This document shows, one piece after another, positions 15,463-24,382 of a DNA stretch of 64,000 bases. The position numbers and the translations under genes were made by a program. Origin of the DNA: JAOUJD01 sp963726405. GTDB lineage: Bacteria > Pseudomonadota > Gammaproteobacteria > Burkholderiales > Burkholderiaceae_F. The notes under the pieces were generated by a model that saw only the letters and a list, made by a program, of their open reading frames with translations, searched no databases and was not told the origin of the DNA. How positions within the stretch are numbered: position 1 is the stretch's first letter; every line of letters begins with the position of its first letter. The stretch spans positions 62,001-126,000 of the forward strand of contig CAVSCF010000003.1 in assembly GCA_963726405.1 (NCBI GenBank). Direction: 5' to 3'.

Positions 15463-18321
15463 ATGATGAGACAGTTCCAGGTCAATTCGTACCTGTTTGG
15501 CGGCAATGCGCCTTACGTCGAGGAGCTTTATGAGCGCTACCTCGACAATCCGGGCTCGGTGCCCGAAAAGTGGCGCGCGTACTTCGACCAGATGCAACTG
15601 GTCCCCGGGGCCGACGGCTCGCCGGACTCGCGCGACATCGCCCATGCCCCGATCGTCGAATCCTTCGCCCAGCGTGCCAAGGCGAACGCGTTCGTTCCCA
15701 AGGTCGCGCAGAGCGACCTCACGGTGGCCCGCAAGCAGGTTCACGTCCAGTCGATCATCGCGGCATACCGGTTCCTTGGAAACCGCTGGGCGAATCTCGA
15801 TCCGCTGCAGCGCCAGGAGCGCCAGGCCATCCCGGAGCTCGAGCCGGCGTTCTACGACCTGACCGAAGCCGACATGGATACGGTGTTCGCCGCGGCGAAC
15901 ACCTACTTCGGGCAGGAGAACATGACGCTGCGCGACCTGATCAAGGCGCTGCGCGACACGTACTGCTGCAACATCGGCGTCGAGTTCATGTACATCTCGG
16001 ATCCGGCACAGAAGCGCTGGATCCAGCAGCGCCTCGAGTCGATCCGCTCGACCCCCACCTTCACCGCGGAGCAGAAGCGGCACATTCTCGAGCGTCTGAC
16101 GGCGGCGGAGGGACTCGAGCGCTACCTGCACACGAAATACGTCGGCCAGAAGCGTTTCTCGCTCGAAGGCGGCGAAAGCTTCATCGCGGCGATGGACGAA
16201 CTCGTGCAGCGCGCGGGCGCGACAGGCGTCCAGGAGATCGTCATCGGAATGGCGCATCGCGGTCGCCTGAACGTGCTGGTGAACACGCTCGGCAAGATGC
16301 CCAAGGAACTGTTCGCGGAGTTCGAGGGCAAGGCGGCGTCGGACCTGCCGGCAGGCGACGTCAAGTACCACAACGGATTCTCAAGCGACATCACGACCGC
16401 GGGCGGGCCCGTGCACCTGTCGCTCGCGTTCAACCCGTCGCACCTCGAGATCGTCAACCCGGTCGTCGAGGGCTCGGTGCGTGCACGCCAGGAGCGGCGC
16501 GGCGACAAGGATGGCGACACCGTCCTGCCGGTGCTCGTGCACGGCGACGCGGCGTTCGCCGGACAGGGCGTCGTGATGGAGACGCTGAACCTCGCGGAGA
16601 CACGCGGCTACGGCACCGGCGGCACGGTGCACATCGTCATCAACAACCAGATCGGCTTCACGACCTCGGACCCGCGCGACACCCGCTCCACTATGTACGC
16701 CACCGACGTCGTGAAGATGATCGAGGCGCCGGTGCTGCACGTCAACGGCGACGATCCCGAAGCGGTCGTCTTCGTCACGCAACTGGCGCTGGACTATCGG
16801 CAGGAGTTCAACCGGGATGTCGTCATCGACATCATCTGCTTCCGTCGTCTCGGGCATAACGAGCAGGACACGCCGGCCGTGACGCAGCCGCTGATGTACA
16901 AGAAGATCGGACAGCATGCCGGCACCCGCAAGCTGTACGCCGAGAAGCTCGTCACGCAGGGGACGATCGCCGCCGACGAGCCGGACCTTTTCGTCAAGCA
17001 GTTCCGCGCAGCCATGGACGAGGGCCGCACGACCTCCGATCCGGTGCTGACGAACTACAAGAGCAAGTTCGCCGTCGACTGGTCGCCCTTCCTGAATCGC
17101 AAGTGGACGGACCATGCCGATACCGCCGTGCCGGTGGCGGAACTGAAGCGCCTGGCCGAGCGGCTGACGACGATTCCGTCGACCTTCAAGCTGCATCCGC
17201 TGGTCGAGAAAGTCGTGGCCGACCGCCGGGGGATGGGCGAGGGCAAGGCTCCGCTCGACTGGGGCATGGCCGAGCACCTGGCGTTCGCCTCGCTGGTGTC
17301 CAGTGGTTATCCGGTCCGCATCACCGGCCAGGATTCCGGGCGCGGCACGTTCACGCACCGCCACGCCGTGCTGCACGACCAGAACCGCGAGAAGTGGGAC
17401 GAGGGCATCTACATTCCGCTGCAGCACCTGTCCGACAAGCAGGCGCCGTTCACGGTGATCGATTCGGTGCTTTCGGAAGAGGCCGTGCTCGGCTTCGAGT
17501 ACGGTTACGCGAGCGCGGAGCCCAACGCCCTCGTGATCTGGGAGGCGCAGTTCGGCGACTTCGTCAACGGCGCCCAGGTCGTGATCGACCAGTTCCTGTC
17601 GTCCGGCGAGGTGAAGTGGGGGCGGCAGTCCGGCCTGACGCTGATGTTGCCGCATGGCTATGAGGGGCAGGGGCCCGAGCACTCGTCCGCGCGCATGGAA
17701 CGGTTCCTGCAGCTCGCGGCCGACAACAACATGCAGATCGCGCAGCCGACGACGGCCGCGCAGATCTTCCACCTGCTGCGACGTCAGATGATCCGGCTGT
17801 TCCGCAAGCCGCTCGTGATCATGACGCCGAAGTCGCTCCTGCGCGCGAAGGATGCCGCGTCGGACCTGTCGGAGCTCGCGAAAGGCGAATTCCATACCGT
17901 CATCAGCGAGCGCGATCCGGCGATCGACGCGAAGAAGGTGAAACGCGTCATCGCCTGCTCCGGCAAGGTCTACTACGACCTGGTCAACACCCGGCGGGAG
18001 CGCGAGGACACTGCCGCGGCCATCATCCGCGTCGAGCAGCTCTATCCGTTCCCGCACAAGGCCCTGCAAAGCGAGCTGAAGAAGTACCCGGCCGCCAGCG
18101 AGGTCGTGTGGTGCCAGGACGAGCCGGCGAACCAGGGACCCTGGTTCTACGTGCAGCACCATCTGCTCGAGAACATGGCCGATGGCCAGAAGCTCGCCTA
18201 TGCGGGGCGCGCCCCGTCGGCATCGCCCGCGGCCGGCTATTACGCCAAGCATCTCGAGCAGCAGAAAGCGCTGCTCGACACCGCCTTCGGCAAGCTCAAG
18301 GGCCTCGTCCTCAATAGATAA
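15463..18321 (+). CDS. odhA: 2-oxoglutarate dehydrogenase E1 component
   Basis: 952 residues from the first of two tandem ATG codons (15463, 15466). It starts MMRQFQVNSYLFGG with the conserved short N-terminal motif (YVEELYERYLDNP) that docks E1 to the complex. Thiamine-binding features include VIGMAHRGRLNVLVN, GDAAFAGQGVVMETLN and INNQIGFTTSDPRDTRST; FRRLGHNEQDTPAVTQPLMY is also typical. It decarboxylates 2-oxoglutarate and transfers the succinyl group to lipoyl-E2. The length matches SucA proteins (about 930-960). It is the first gene of the operon with odhB and lpdA, whose leader carries two hairpins. Confidence 0.97.
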   Translation: MMRQFQVNSYLFGGNAPYVEELYERYLDNPGSVPEKWRAYFDQMQLVPGADGSPDSRDIAHAPIVESFAQRAKANAFVPKVAQSDLTVARKQVHVQSIIAAYRFLGNRWANLDPLQRQERQAIPELEPAFYDLTEADMDTVFAAANTYFGQENMTLRDLIKALRDTYCCNIGVEFMYISDPAQKRWIQQRLESIRSTPTFTAEQKRHILERLTAAEGLERYLHTKYVGQKRFSLEGGESFIAAMDELVQRAGATGVQEIVIGMAHRGRLNVLVNTLGKMPKELFAEFEGKAASDLPAGDVKYHNGFSSDITTAGGPVHLSLAFNPSHLEIVNPVVEGSVRARQERRGDKDGDTVLPVLVHGDAAFAGQGVVMETLNLAETRGYGTGGTVHIVINNQIGFTTSDPRDTRSTMYATDVVKMIEAPVLHVNGDDPEAVVFVTQLALDYRQEFNRDVVIDIICFRRLGHNEQDTPAVTQPLMYKKIGQHAGTRKLYAEKLVTQGTIAADEPDLFVKQFRAAMDEGRTTSDPVLTNYKSKFAVDWSPFLNRKWTDHADTAVPVAELKRLAERLTTIPSTFKLHPLVEKVVADRRGMGEGKAPLDWGMAEHLAFASLVSSGYPVRITGQDSGRGTFTHRHAVLHDQNREKWDEGIYIPLQHLSDKQAPFTVIDSVLSEEAVLGFEYGYASAEPNALVIWEAQFGDFVNGAQVVIDQFLSSGEVKWGRQSGLTLMLPHGYEGQGPEHSSARMERFLQLAADNNMQIAQPTTAAQIFHLLRRQMIRLFRKPLVIMTPKSLLRAKDAASDLSELAKGEFHTVISERDPAIDAKKVKRVIACSGKVYYDLVNTRREREDTAAAIIRVEQLYPFPHKALQSELKKYPAASEVVWCQDEPANQGPWFYVQHHLLENMADGQKLAYAGRAPSASPAAGYYAKHLEQQKALLDTAFGKLKGLVLNR

Positions 18322-18381
18322 CTCGGGGGCGCCGGCCTGCGTTCCGCAGTCCGGCGACTTTCGTTCGTTCGGAGTTCTTTG

Positions 18382-19638
18382 ATGTCAATCGTGGAAGTGA
18401 AGGTCCCGCAGCTGTCCGAGTCGGTCGCCGAGGCGACCCTGCTGCAATGGAAGAAGAAGCCCGGCGACGGCGTGGCGATCGACGAGATCCTGATCGAAGT
18501 CGAGACCGACAAGGTCGTGCTCGAGGTGCCGGCGCCCTCCGCCGGTGTCCTGGCCGAGATCGTCCGCGGTGACGGCAGCACGGTCGTCGCCGGCGAACTG
18601 ATCGCGCGCATCGACACCGAAGGCAAAGGCGCCTCGGCTCCGGCCCCCGCGCCGCAGCCCGCCGCCGCGGCTCCCAAGGCAGTGCCCGCACCTGCGCCTG
18701 CCGCGGGAGGGGCGATGAGCGGCGTGGCGATGCCCGCGGCCGCCAAGATGTTGGCCGACAAGGGGATGTCCGCTGCGCAAGTGCCGGGCACCGGGCGCGA
18801 CGGTCGCATCACCAAGGGGGACGTGATCGCGGCTGCGGAGGGGGCGACGAGCCGCGCGCCCGCGCCTGCTCCGGCCCCGGCGGCGCGGCCCGCGCTGCCC
18901 GAGGTGAAGGCGCCCATCGACTTCTCCGTCCTTGCCGATCGGCCGGAGCAGCGCGTTCCCATGTCGCGCCTGCGCCAGCGGGTCGCCGAACGGCTGGTCC
19001 AGTCACAGTCGACCGCCGCCATCCTGACCACGTTCAACGAGGTCAACATGCAGCCGCTGATGGAACTGCGCGGCAAGTACAAGGACAAGTTCGAGAAGGA
19101 GCACGGCGCCAAGCTCGGCTTCATGTCGTTCTTCGTGAAGGCGGCGGTGGCGGCCCTGAAGCGCTATCCCGTCGTCAATGCGTCGATCGACGGCAACGAC
19201 ATCGTCTATCACGGCTACTTCGACATCGGCATCGCGGTCGGTTCTCCGCGGGGGCTCGTCGTGCCGATCCTGCGCGATGCGGACCAGATGACGTTTGCCG
19301 ACATCGAGAAGAAGATCGCCGACTTCGGCAAGCGGGCGGGCGAAGGCAAGCTCGGCCTCGAGGAACTCACTGGCGGCACATTCTCCATTTCCAACGGAGG
19401 TGTGTTCGGCTCCATGCTGTCCACGCCGATCATCAATCCGCCCCAGAGCGCGATCCTGGGTATCCATGCCACGAAGGAACGCCCCGTCGTGGAGAACGGA
19501 CAGATCGTGATCCGGCCGATGAACTATCTCGCGCTCTCGTATGACCACCGCATCATCGACGGCCGTGAGGCGGTGCTGGCACTGGTCGCGATGAAGGAAG
19601 CGCTGGAGGATCCTGCGCGCCTGCTGCTCGAGGTCTGA
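18382..19638 (+). CDS. odhB: 2-oxoglutarate dehydrogenase E2, dihydrolipoyl succinyltransferase
   Basis: 418 residues with one lipoyl domain; the lipoylated lysine is K44 in EVETDKVVLEVP. An Ala/Pro linker (about 78-115) leads to the E1/E3-binding domain (SGVAMPAAAKMLADKG to RITKGDVIAAA), a second linker (about 155-175), and the catalytic domain with DHRIIDG near residue 388 as active-site histidine and aspartate. The ATG at 18382 has GGAG seven bases upstream. It lies 60 bases after odhA and is clearly cotranscribed. Confidence 0.96.
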   Translation: MSIVEVKVPQLSESVAEATLLQWKKKPGDGVAIDEILIEVETDKVVLEVPAPSAGVLAEIVRGDGSTVVAGELIARIDTEGKGASAPAPAPQPAAAAPKAVPAPAPAAGGAMSGVAMPAAAKMLADKGMSAAQVPGTGRDGRITKGDVIAAAEGATSRAPAPAPAPAARPALPEVKAPIDFSVLADRPEQRVPMSRLRQRVAERLVQSQSTAAILTTFNEVNMQPLMELRGKYKDKFEKEHGAKLGFMSFFVKAAVAALKRYPVVNASIDGNDIVYHGYFDIGIAVGSPRGLVVPILRDADQMTFADIEKKIADFGKRAGEGKLGLEELTGGTFSISNGGVFGSMLSTPIINPPQSAILGIHATKERPVVENGQIVIRPMNYLALSYDHRIIDGREAVLALVAMKEALEDPARLLLEV

Positions 19639-19654
19639 GCGGAACGGACTTGCT

Positions 19655-19972
19655 ATGACGATGGCCGACGAACTCGAGAAGCTGCATCGCCTCGCGCAAG
19701 GCGGCGCGCTGACGCCCGCGGAGTACGAGGCAGCCAAGGCGCGGGTGCTGAGCGCTGCGCCTGGCCGGGCCGACCCGTCGCTGGCCATCAATCGCCTTCG
19801 GCTGTCCGAAGGCGACAAGTGGATCGCCGGTGTCTGCGGCGGCGTGGCCGCGCTCACCGGCGTGGAGGCGTGGATCTGGCGGCTGATCTTCGTGCTCGGC
19901 CTGCTGGCGGGCGGCTTCACCGCCGTGCTCTACATCATTCTCTGGATCCTCGTGCCGCGCGAAGGGCGGTAG
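19655..19972 (+). CDS. Small SHOCT-PspC domain membrane protein
   Basis: 105 residues with two short domains: an N-terminal SHOCT-like helix pair (DELEKLHRLAQGGALTPAEYEAAKA) and a C-terminal PspC domain (RLSEGDKWIAGVCGGVAALTG followed by two hydrophobic segments ending IILWILVPREGR). PspC proteins sit in the inner membrane and in enterobacteria sense envelope stress, but many short PspC proteins have no known function. It is placed between odhB (16 bases) and lpdA (31 bases), inside an otherwise dedicated enzyme operon. The role there is unknown. Confidence 0.8.
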   Translation: MTMADELEKLHRLAQGGALTPAEYEAAKARVLSAAPGRADPSLAINRLRLSEGDKWIAGVCGGVAALTGVEAWIWRLIFVLGLLAGGFTAVLYIILWILVPREGR

Positions 19973-20003
19973 CGCGCGCCACAGGACATCTCGAAAGACC
20001 TTC

Positions 20004-21431
20004 ATGGCCAAGAATTTCGACGTCGTCGTGATCGGCGGCGGACCGGGCGGGTACATCGCGGCGATCCGGGCCGCCCAACTCGGCTTCGCCACCGCCTGCA
20101 TCGACGACTGGAAGAACGCGCAGGGCGGGCCGGCGCCCGGGGGGACCTGCACCAACGTCGGGTGCATTCCGTCAAAGGCGCTGCTGCAATCGTCCGAGCA
20201 TTTCGAACATGCTGGGCATCACTTCAAGGACCACGGCATCCAGGTGCAGGGCCTGGGCCTGGACCTCGCGAAGATGCTGGCGCGAAAGGACACCGTCGTG
20301 AAGCAGAACAACGACGGCATCCTGTACCTCTTCAAGAAGAACAAGATCGCGTTCTTCCATGGCCGCGGCAGTTTCGCCGGCAAGAGTGACGCGGGCTACG
20401 AAGTGATGGTGGACGGCGCGAACGCCGAGACGCTCGTCGCCAGGCACGTGATCGTGGCCACCGGGTCCACTGCGCGCGCGCTGCCCGGGGCCGCCTTCGA
20501 CGAGAAGCAGATCCTGTCGAACGACGGCGCGCTCGCCATGCCGCAGGTGCCCAAGCGCCTGGGCGTCATCGGCGCCGGCGTCATCGGTCTGGAGATGGGC
20601 TCGGTGTGGCGCCGCCTCGGCGCGGAGGTCACGGTCCTCGAAGCGCTGCCGGCCTTTCTCGGTGCGGTGGACGAGCAGATCGCCAAGGAAGCCGCCAAGG
20701 CGTTCAACCGGCAGGGCCTGAAGATTCACCTCGGAGTGAAGATCGACAGCGTGAAGTCCGACAAGAAAGGCGTGACGGTGAGTTACGCCGATGCGAAGGG
20801 CGAGGCGCAGACGCTCGCCGTCGACAAGCTGATCGTGTCGATCGGACGGGCGCCGAACACGACGGGTCTGAACGCCGAGGGCGTCGGCCTGCAGCTCGAC
20901 GAACGCGGCTTCGTCGCGGTCGATGACGACTGCCGCACGAACCTGCCCAATGTCTGGGCGGTCGGCGACGTCGTGCGCGGCCCGATGCTTGCGCACAAGG
21001 CCGAAGAGGAGGGCGTCGCGGTGGCCGAACGCATCGCCGGTCAGCACGGGCACGTCAACTTCAACACCATTCCCTGGGTCATCTACACATCGCCCGAGAT
21101 TGCGTGGGTCGGCCAGACGGAGCAGCAGTTGAAGGCCGCGGGCCGGGACTACCGTGCCGGCACGTTTCCGTTCGCGGCGAACGGACGCGCGCGCGCGCTC
21201 GGCGACACGACCGGGATGGTGAAGTTCCTCGCGGACGCGAAGACCGACGAGATCCTCGGGGTGCACATCGTCGGTCCGCTGGCGTCGGAGCTGATCTCCG
21301 AAGCCGTGGTCGCGATGGAGTTCCGCGCGTCGAGCGAGGACATCGCCCGCATCTGCCACGCCCATCCGTCCCTGTCCGAGGTGACGAAGGAAGCGGCGCT
21401 CGCCGTCGACAAACGCGCACTGAACTTCTGA
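20004..21431 (+). CDS. lpdA: Dihydrolipoyl dehydrogenase (E3)
   Basis: 475 residues. FAD binding is at VVIGGGPGGYIAAIRAAQLG, the redox-active disulfide is C49-C54 in GGTCTNVGCIPSK, the NAD site is GVIGAGVIGLEMGSVWRRLG, and the C-terminal dimer interface has HAHPSLSEVTKEA with the catalytic His-Glu pair. It reoxidises the lipoyl group of OdhB (and possibly other 2-oxoacid dehydrogenases) and reduces NAD. Operon position with odhA and odhB makes the 2-oxoglutarate dehydrogenase complex its main partner. Confidence 0.97.
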   Translation: MAKNFDVVVIGGGPGGYIAAIRAAQLGFATACIDDWKNAQGGPAPGGTCTNVGCIPSKALLQSSEHFEHAGHHFKDHGIQVQGLGLDLAKMLARKDTVVKQNNDGILYLFKKNKIAFFHGRGSFAGKSDAGYEVMVDGANAETLVARHVIVATGSTARALPGAAFDEKQILSNDGALAMPQVPKRLGVIGAGVIGLEMGSVWRRLGAEVTVLEALPAFLGAVDEQIAKEAAKAFNRQGLKIHLGVKIDSVKSDKKGVTVSYADAKGEAQTLAVDKLIVSIGRAPNTTGLNAEGVGLQLDERGFVAVDDDCRTNLPNVWAVGDVVRGPMLAHKAEEEGVAVAERIAGQHGHVNFNTIPWVIYTSPEIAWVGQTEQQLKAAGRDYRAGTFPFAANGRARALGDTTGMVKFLADAKTDEILGVHIVGPLASELISEAVVAMEFRASSEDIARICHAHPSLSEVTKEAALAVDKRALNF

Positions 21432-21440
21432 CGGCCGCGG

Positions 21441-22535
21441 ATGAACGTCCGCGACGTCTTCGACACCCACCTGGCGGCCCGCGGCTACCGTGCCGACGCT
21501 TCGCAGTTCGCGGCGCTCGACCGCCTGCAGCGCCTCGACGAAAACTGGCGCGCCTACAAGGCGCAGCGCTCCAATTCGCTGAAGAAGCTGCTCGCGCGGC
21601 CGCCGGTGCCGCGCGGCGTGTACCTCTGGGGCGGCGTCGGACGAGGCAAGAGCTTCCTGATGGATGCCTTCTACGCGGCCGTGCCGGTGCTGCGCAAGAC
21701 ACGCCTGCACTTCCACGAATTCATGCGCAGCGTGCACCGAGAGCTGGACGAGGTGAAGGGCACCGCGGAGCCGCTCGACGAGGTGGCGCGGCGCATTGCC
21801 CGGCGCCACCGCCTGATCTGCTTCGACGAGTTTCACGTCTCGGACATCGCCGATGCCATGATCCTGCACCGGCTCCTCGTCAGGCTGTTCGACCTGAACG
21901 TCGGTCTCGTGGTCACGTCGAATTACGCCCCGGACGATCTCTATCCGGACGGCCTGCACCGGGACCGCCTGTTGCCGGCGATCGCGCTGCTGAAGGAGCG
22001 CCTGGACATCGTGCATGTGGATGGGGGCATCGACTACCGGCAGCGTGCGATGGAGCACATCGACGCGTACCTGACGCCCTGGGGTGCCGACGCGGAAGCG
22101 AAGCTCGCGGCGGCCTTCGACCGCATTGCGGAGGTCGACGACGAGGATCCGCTGCTCGAGATCGAGTCGCGGCGGATCCGGGCCCGACGCCGCGCGGGCG
22201 GCGTTGTCTGGTTCGACTTCGTCGTGCTGTGCGGTGGCCCGCGTTCGCACACCGACTACCTGGAGATCGCCACGCAGTTTCATACGGTGCTCCTGTCCAA
22301 CATTCCGTGCATGTCGGCCGGGCAGGCGTCAGAGGCGCGTCGCTTCACCTGGCTGGTCGACGTGCTGTATGACCATCGCGTGAAGCTCCTCGCCTCGGCC
22401 GAGGCGCCCCCCGAGCAGCTCTACACGGCGGGCGTCCTGTCGAACGAATTCGCCCGGACCTCGTCCCGGCTCGTCGAAATGCAGTCGCGCGAATACCTGG
22501 AGTCCCCGCGGCGCGATGTGGTCCAGCGTGTATGA
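21441..22535 (+). CDS. zapE: Cell division ATPase ZapE (AFG1 family)
   Basis: 364 residues of the AFG1/ZapE AAA-like ATPase family. Walker A is GGVGRGKS at about 64-71, Walker B is RLICFDEFHVSDIADA, and VTSNYAPDDLYPDGLHRDRL is the sensor region. ZapE is a divisome-associated ATPase that acts on FtsZ in enterobacteria under oxygen limitation or stress. The start is nine bases after lpdA, the order usual in betaproteobacteria. No transmembrane segment is seen. Confidence 0.92.
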   Translation: MNVRDVFDTHLAARGYRADASQFAALDRLQRLDENWRAYKAQRSNSLKKLLARPPVPRGVYLWGGVGRGKSFLMDAFYAAVPVLRKTRLHFHEFMRSVHRELDEVKGTAEPLDEVARRIARRHRLICFDEFHVSDIADAMILHRLLVRLFDLNVGLVVTSNYAPDDLYPDGLHRDRLLPAIALLKERLDIVHVDGGIDYRQRAMEHIDAYLTPWGADAEAKLAAAFDRIAEVDDEDPLLEIESRRIRARRRAGGVVWFDFVVLCGGPRSHTDYLEIATQFHTVLLSNIPCMSAGQASEARRFTWLVDVLYDHRVKLLASAEAPPEQLYTAGVLSNEFARTSSRLVEMQSREYLESPRRDVVQRV

Positions 22536-22578
22536 GCGGCCGGTCAGCCGGTCTGGTCGGTGGAACGTTGGTGGAACG

Positions 22579-23307
22579 ATGAGATCACTTCTGCTCGGGG
22601 CACTCGTCGCGATCGCGCTGCCGGCCGTGGCTTCCGAGTTCGGCGCGCGCTATCCGGCGGGTGCGATCAAGGACTCCGCCCGCGCCGAACAGGCGTTGCG
22701 TGACGCCGATGCCGAGGCCAAGCGCATCGAGTTGGACACGCGGTCTCGGGAGCAGGAGTGCTTGAAGGCCTTTCTGGTGAACCGGTGCCGCGAGGAGGTA
22801 CGACGCGACCGGATCGAGGCCGAGCGCGAGTTGCGCCGCGTGCGGGTCGAGGCGCACGACCTGCAGCGGCAGATCGAGGCGCAGGAAGCGGCGAAGAGGC
22901 GCGCCGAGGCCGCCGCACCCGCCGAGAAGGTGCCCGATGCAACCGCTCCGCGGGAGACTCCCGTTCCGCGCACGCCGGAGGCGCGCACGCGTGAAGCGCC
23001 GCCGGCGCCGTCCATCACCCCCGAGGAAGCGGCACGGAACCGCGCCGCCTACGACCGCCGCGTCGAGGAGAAGCGGAAGGCGGCCGCCGAGGAGGCCGCC
23101 CGGGCCCCGGAGCGCGCTGACAACGCGCGCCAGTACCGCGAGAAACAGGCGGAGGCCGCCGAGCGCGCGCGGCAGAAGGAAGCGGAGCGGAAGAAGAACG
23201 AGGAGCAGCGCGCCGAACGACGCAAGCAGTTGGAGGCCCAGGAAGCACAGCGGGCCGAAGTGCGACGCAAGGCGGAAGAAGCGGCGAAGGGCGCCGCCAA
23301 GCCGTAG
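22579..23307 (+). CDS. Secreted Glu/Arg/Ala-rich coiled-coil protein, unknown function
   Basis: 242 residues from the ATG at 22579. A short signal peptide (MRSLLLGALVAIALPAVAS) is followed by a long charged region that reads as coiled coil: repeated A-E-R-x-R-x patterns at about 35-115 and 150-240, interrupted by a Pro/Thr-rich segment around residues 115-150. Two cysteines (QECLKAFLVNRCREE, near 55 and 64) could form a disulfide in the periplasm. I do not recognise a family. It is convergent with the PP2C gene and shares a hairpin with it at the 3' ends. Confidence 0.7.
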   Translation: MRSLLLGALVAIALPAVASEFGARYPAGAIKDSARAEQALRDADAEAKRIELDTRSREQECLKAFLVNRCREEVRRDRIEAERELRRVRVEAHDLQRQIEAQEAAKRRAEAAAPAEKVPDATAPRETPVPRTPEARTREAPPAPSITPEEAARNRAAYDRRVEEKRKAAAEEAARAPERADNARQYREKQAEAAERARQKEAERKKNEEQRAERRKQLEAQEAQRAEVRRKAEEAAKGAAKP

Positions 23308-23321
23308 AGCGGGTTCTACGG
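23302..23321. terminator. Convergent hairpin embedding two stop codons
   Basis: CCGTAGA (23302-23308) and TCTACGG (23315-23321) form a perfect 7-bp stem with a 6-base loop. The stop codon of the coiled-coil gene lies in one arm and that of the PP2C gene in the other. No T-run follows, so termination may be weak or Rho-assisted. Confidence 0.55.
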
Positions 23322-24083
23322 GCGAGCGGCGGGCGCCGGCGGTTCGAGCTTCACGATGGCGAGCGACAGGTTGTCGCCACGGCCCCCGGCCCGCTCCCTG
23401 GCGAGGGAAATCAGCTGTTCCGACGCTTCCCGGGGAGCCATCGACGTCAGGACTTCCGCCAGTTCCTCGTCCGTGAAATAGGCCCACAGCCCGTCGCTGG
23501 CGAGCAGGAAGGCGTCGCCGACGGTGAGGATGTGGTCTTCCCCGATTTCCACCTTGGGCTTCTTGTTGATGCCCAGCGCGCTGACGAGGATGTTCTTGTA
23601 GCGCTGGCTCGCCACTTCTGCGTCCTCCAGGCGGCCTTCCTCGCGCAGTTGCTGCGCGTAGGTGTGGTCCTCGGTCCGGTGCACCAGCCTTCCGCCGCGG
23701 AAGAAATAAAGCCGGCTGTCGCCGGCATGCGCCCAGATCGCGTAACGCTTCTTGATGATCAGCGCGCACAGGGTGCTGTGCGGTTCCTTTTCCGCGGAGA
23801 TCGCAGTCAGCCGGATGACCGTGTGCGCTTCGGCTGCCAGATGCAGCAGCAGGTCGCGAAAGGTCGCGTCCCGGTCCGACATGTCCCGAAACAGGTTTTC
23901 CGCGGTCGAGATGACCTGGTCGGCGGCCTGGCGCCCCCCTGTGCGGCCTCCCATGCCATCGGCCACGATCGCCAGCATCGCCCCGGGATTTCGGGGGCTG
24001 GTGATGATCGCTACCCGGTCCTGCTGGTCGTGGCGGTCGCCGATGTGCGTCGCGACACAGGCGTTGACTTGGAAGCTGGACAC
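23316..24083 (-). CDS. PP2C-family serine/threonine protein phosphatase
   Basis: 255 residues, a bare PP2C catalytic domain of the bacterial Stp/PppA type. Metal-binding motifs are present: GDRHDQQDRVAI, IVADGMGGRTGGRQAAD, WAHAGDSRLYFFRGG, LLASDGLWAYFTDEE and RGDNLSLAIVKLE. It would remove phosphate from Ser/Thr in a metal-dependent reaction. No cognate kinase is next to it, so its target is unknown. It is transcribed divergently from the ydcH-like gene. Confidence 0.9.
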   Translation of the reverse strand: MSSFQVNACVATHIGDRHDQQDRVAIITSPRNPGAMLAIVADGMGGRTGGRQAADQVISTAENLFRDMSDRDATFRDLLLHLAAEAHTVIRLTAISAEKEPHSTLCALIIKKRYAIWAHAGDSRLYFFRGGRLVHRTEDHTYAQQLREEGRLEDAEVASQRYKNILVSALGINKKPKVEIGEDHILTVGDAFLLASDGLWAYFTDEELAEVLTSMAPREASEQLISLARERAGGRGDNLSLAIVKLEPPAPAARP

Positions 24084-24125
24084 GATGGAAAAAGAGGTTT
24101 CGAGGAGTCTATCATCGGGTCCTGC

Positions 24126-24142
24126 CCGCGCCGTGGGCGCGG
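24126..24142. repeat. GC-rich hairpin in the PP2C/ydcH divergent region
   Basis: CCGCGCC (24126-24132), loop GTG, GGCGCGG (24136-24142), a perfect 7-bp stem that extends further with one bulged base. It lies 46 bases before the ydcH-like start, within the leader of that transcript or the promoter of the PP2C gene. Confidence 0.4.
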
Positions 24143-24187
24143 CAAGGACAGCACGTTTTCACCTTCACTTTTACGGTTCGCGCGCAC

Positions 24188-24382
24188 ATGGAACAGGAAG
24201 AAATCAAGCGGCGCATCATCGAACTGCAGATCGAGCACCGCGATCTCGACGAAGCGATCGACAGACTGAACGACACCGCGGTCGACGACCTCGCGCTGCG
24301 ACGAATGAAGAAACGAAAGCTCCAGATCAGGGACTCGGTATCGCGGCTCGAGATGGGGCTGGTGCCTGACATTCCCGCGTGA
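24188..24382 (+). CDS. YdcH-like DUF465 small protein
   Basis: 64 residues, highly charged and helical (MEQEEIKRRIIELQIEHRDL, then ALRRMKKRKLQIRDSVSRLE), matching the DUF465/YdcH family of short coiled-coil proteins. Function is not established. Its stop overlaps the GTG start of the helicase gene as GTGA, so the two are translationally coupled. No good Shine-Dalgarno is visible before its ATG. Confidence 0.82.
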   Translation: MEQEEIKRRIIELQIEHRDLDEAIDRLNDTAVDDLALRRMKKRKLQIRDSVSRLEMGLVPDIPA

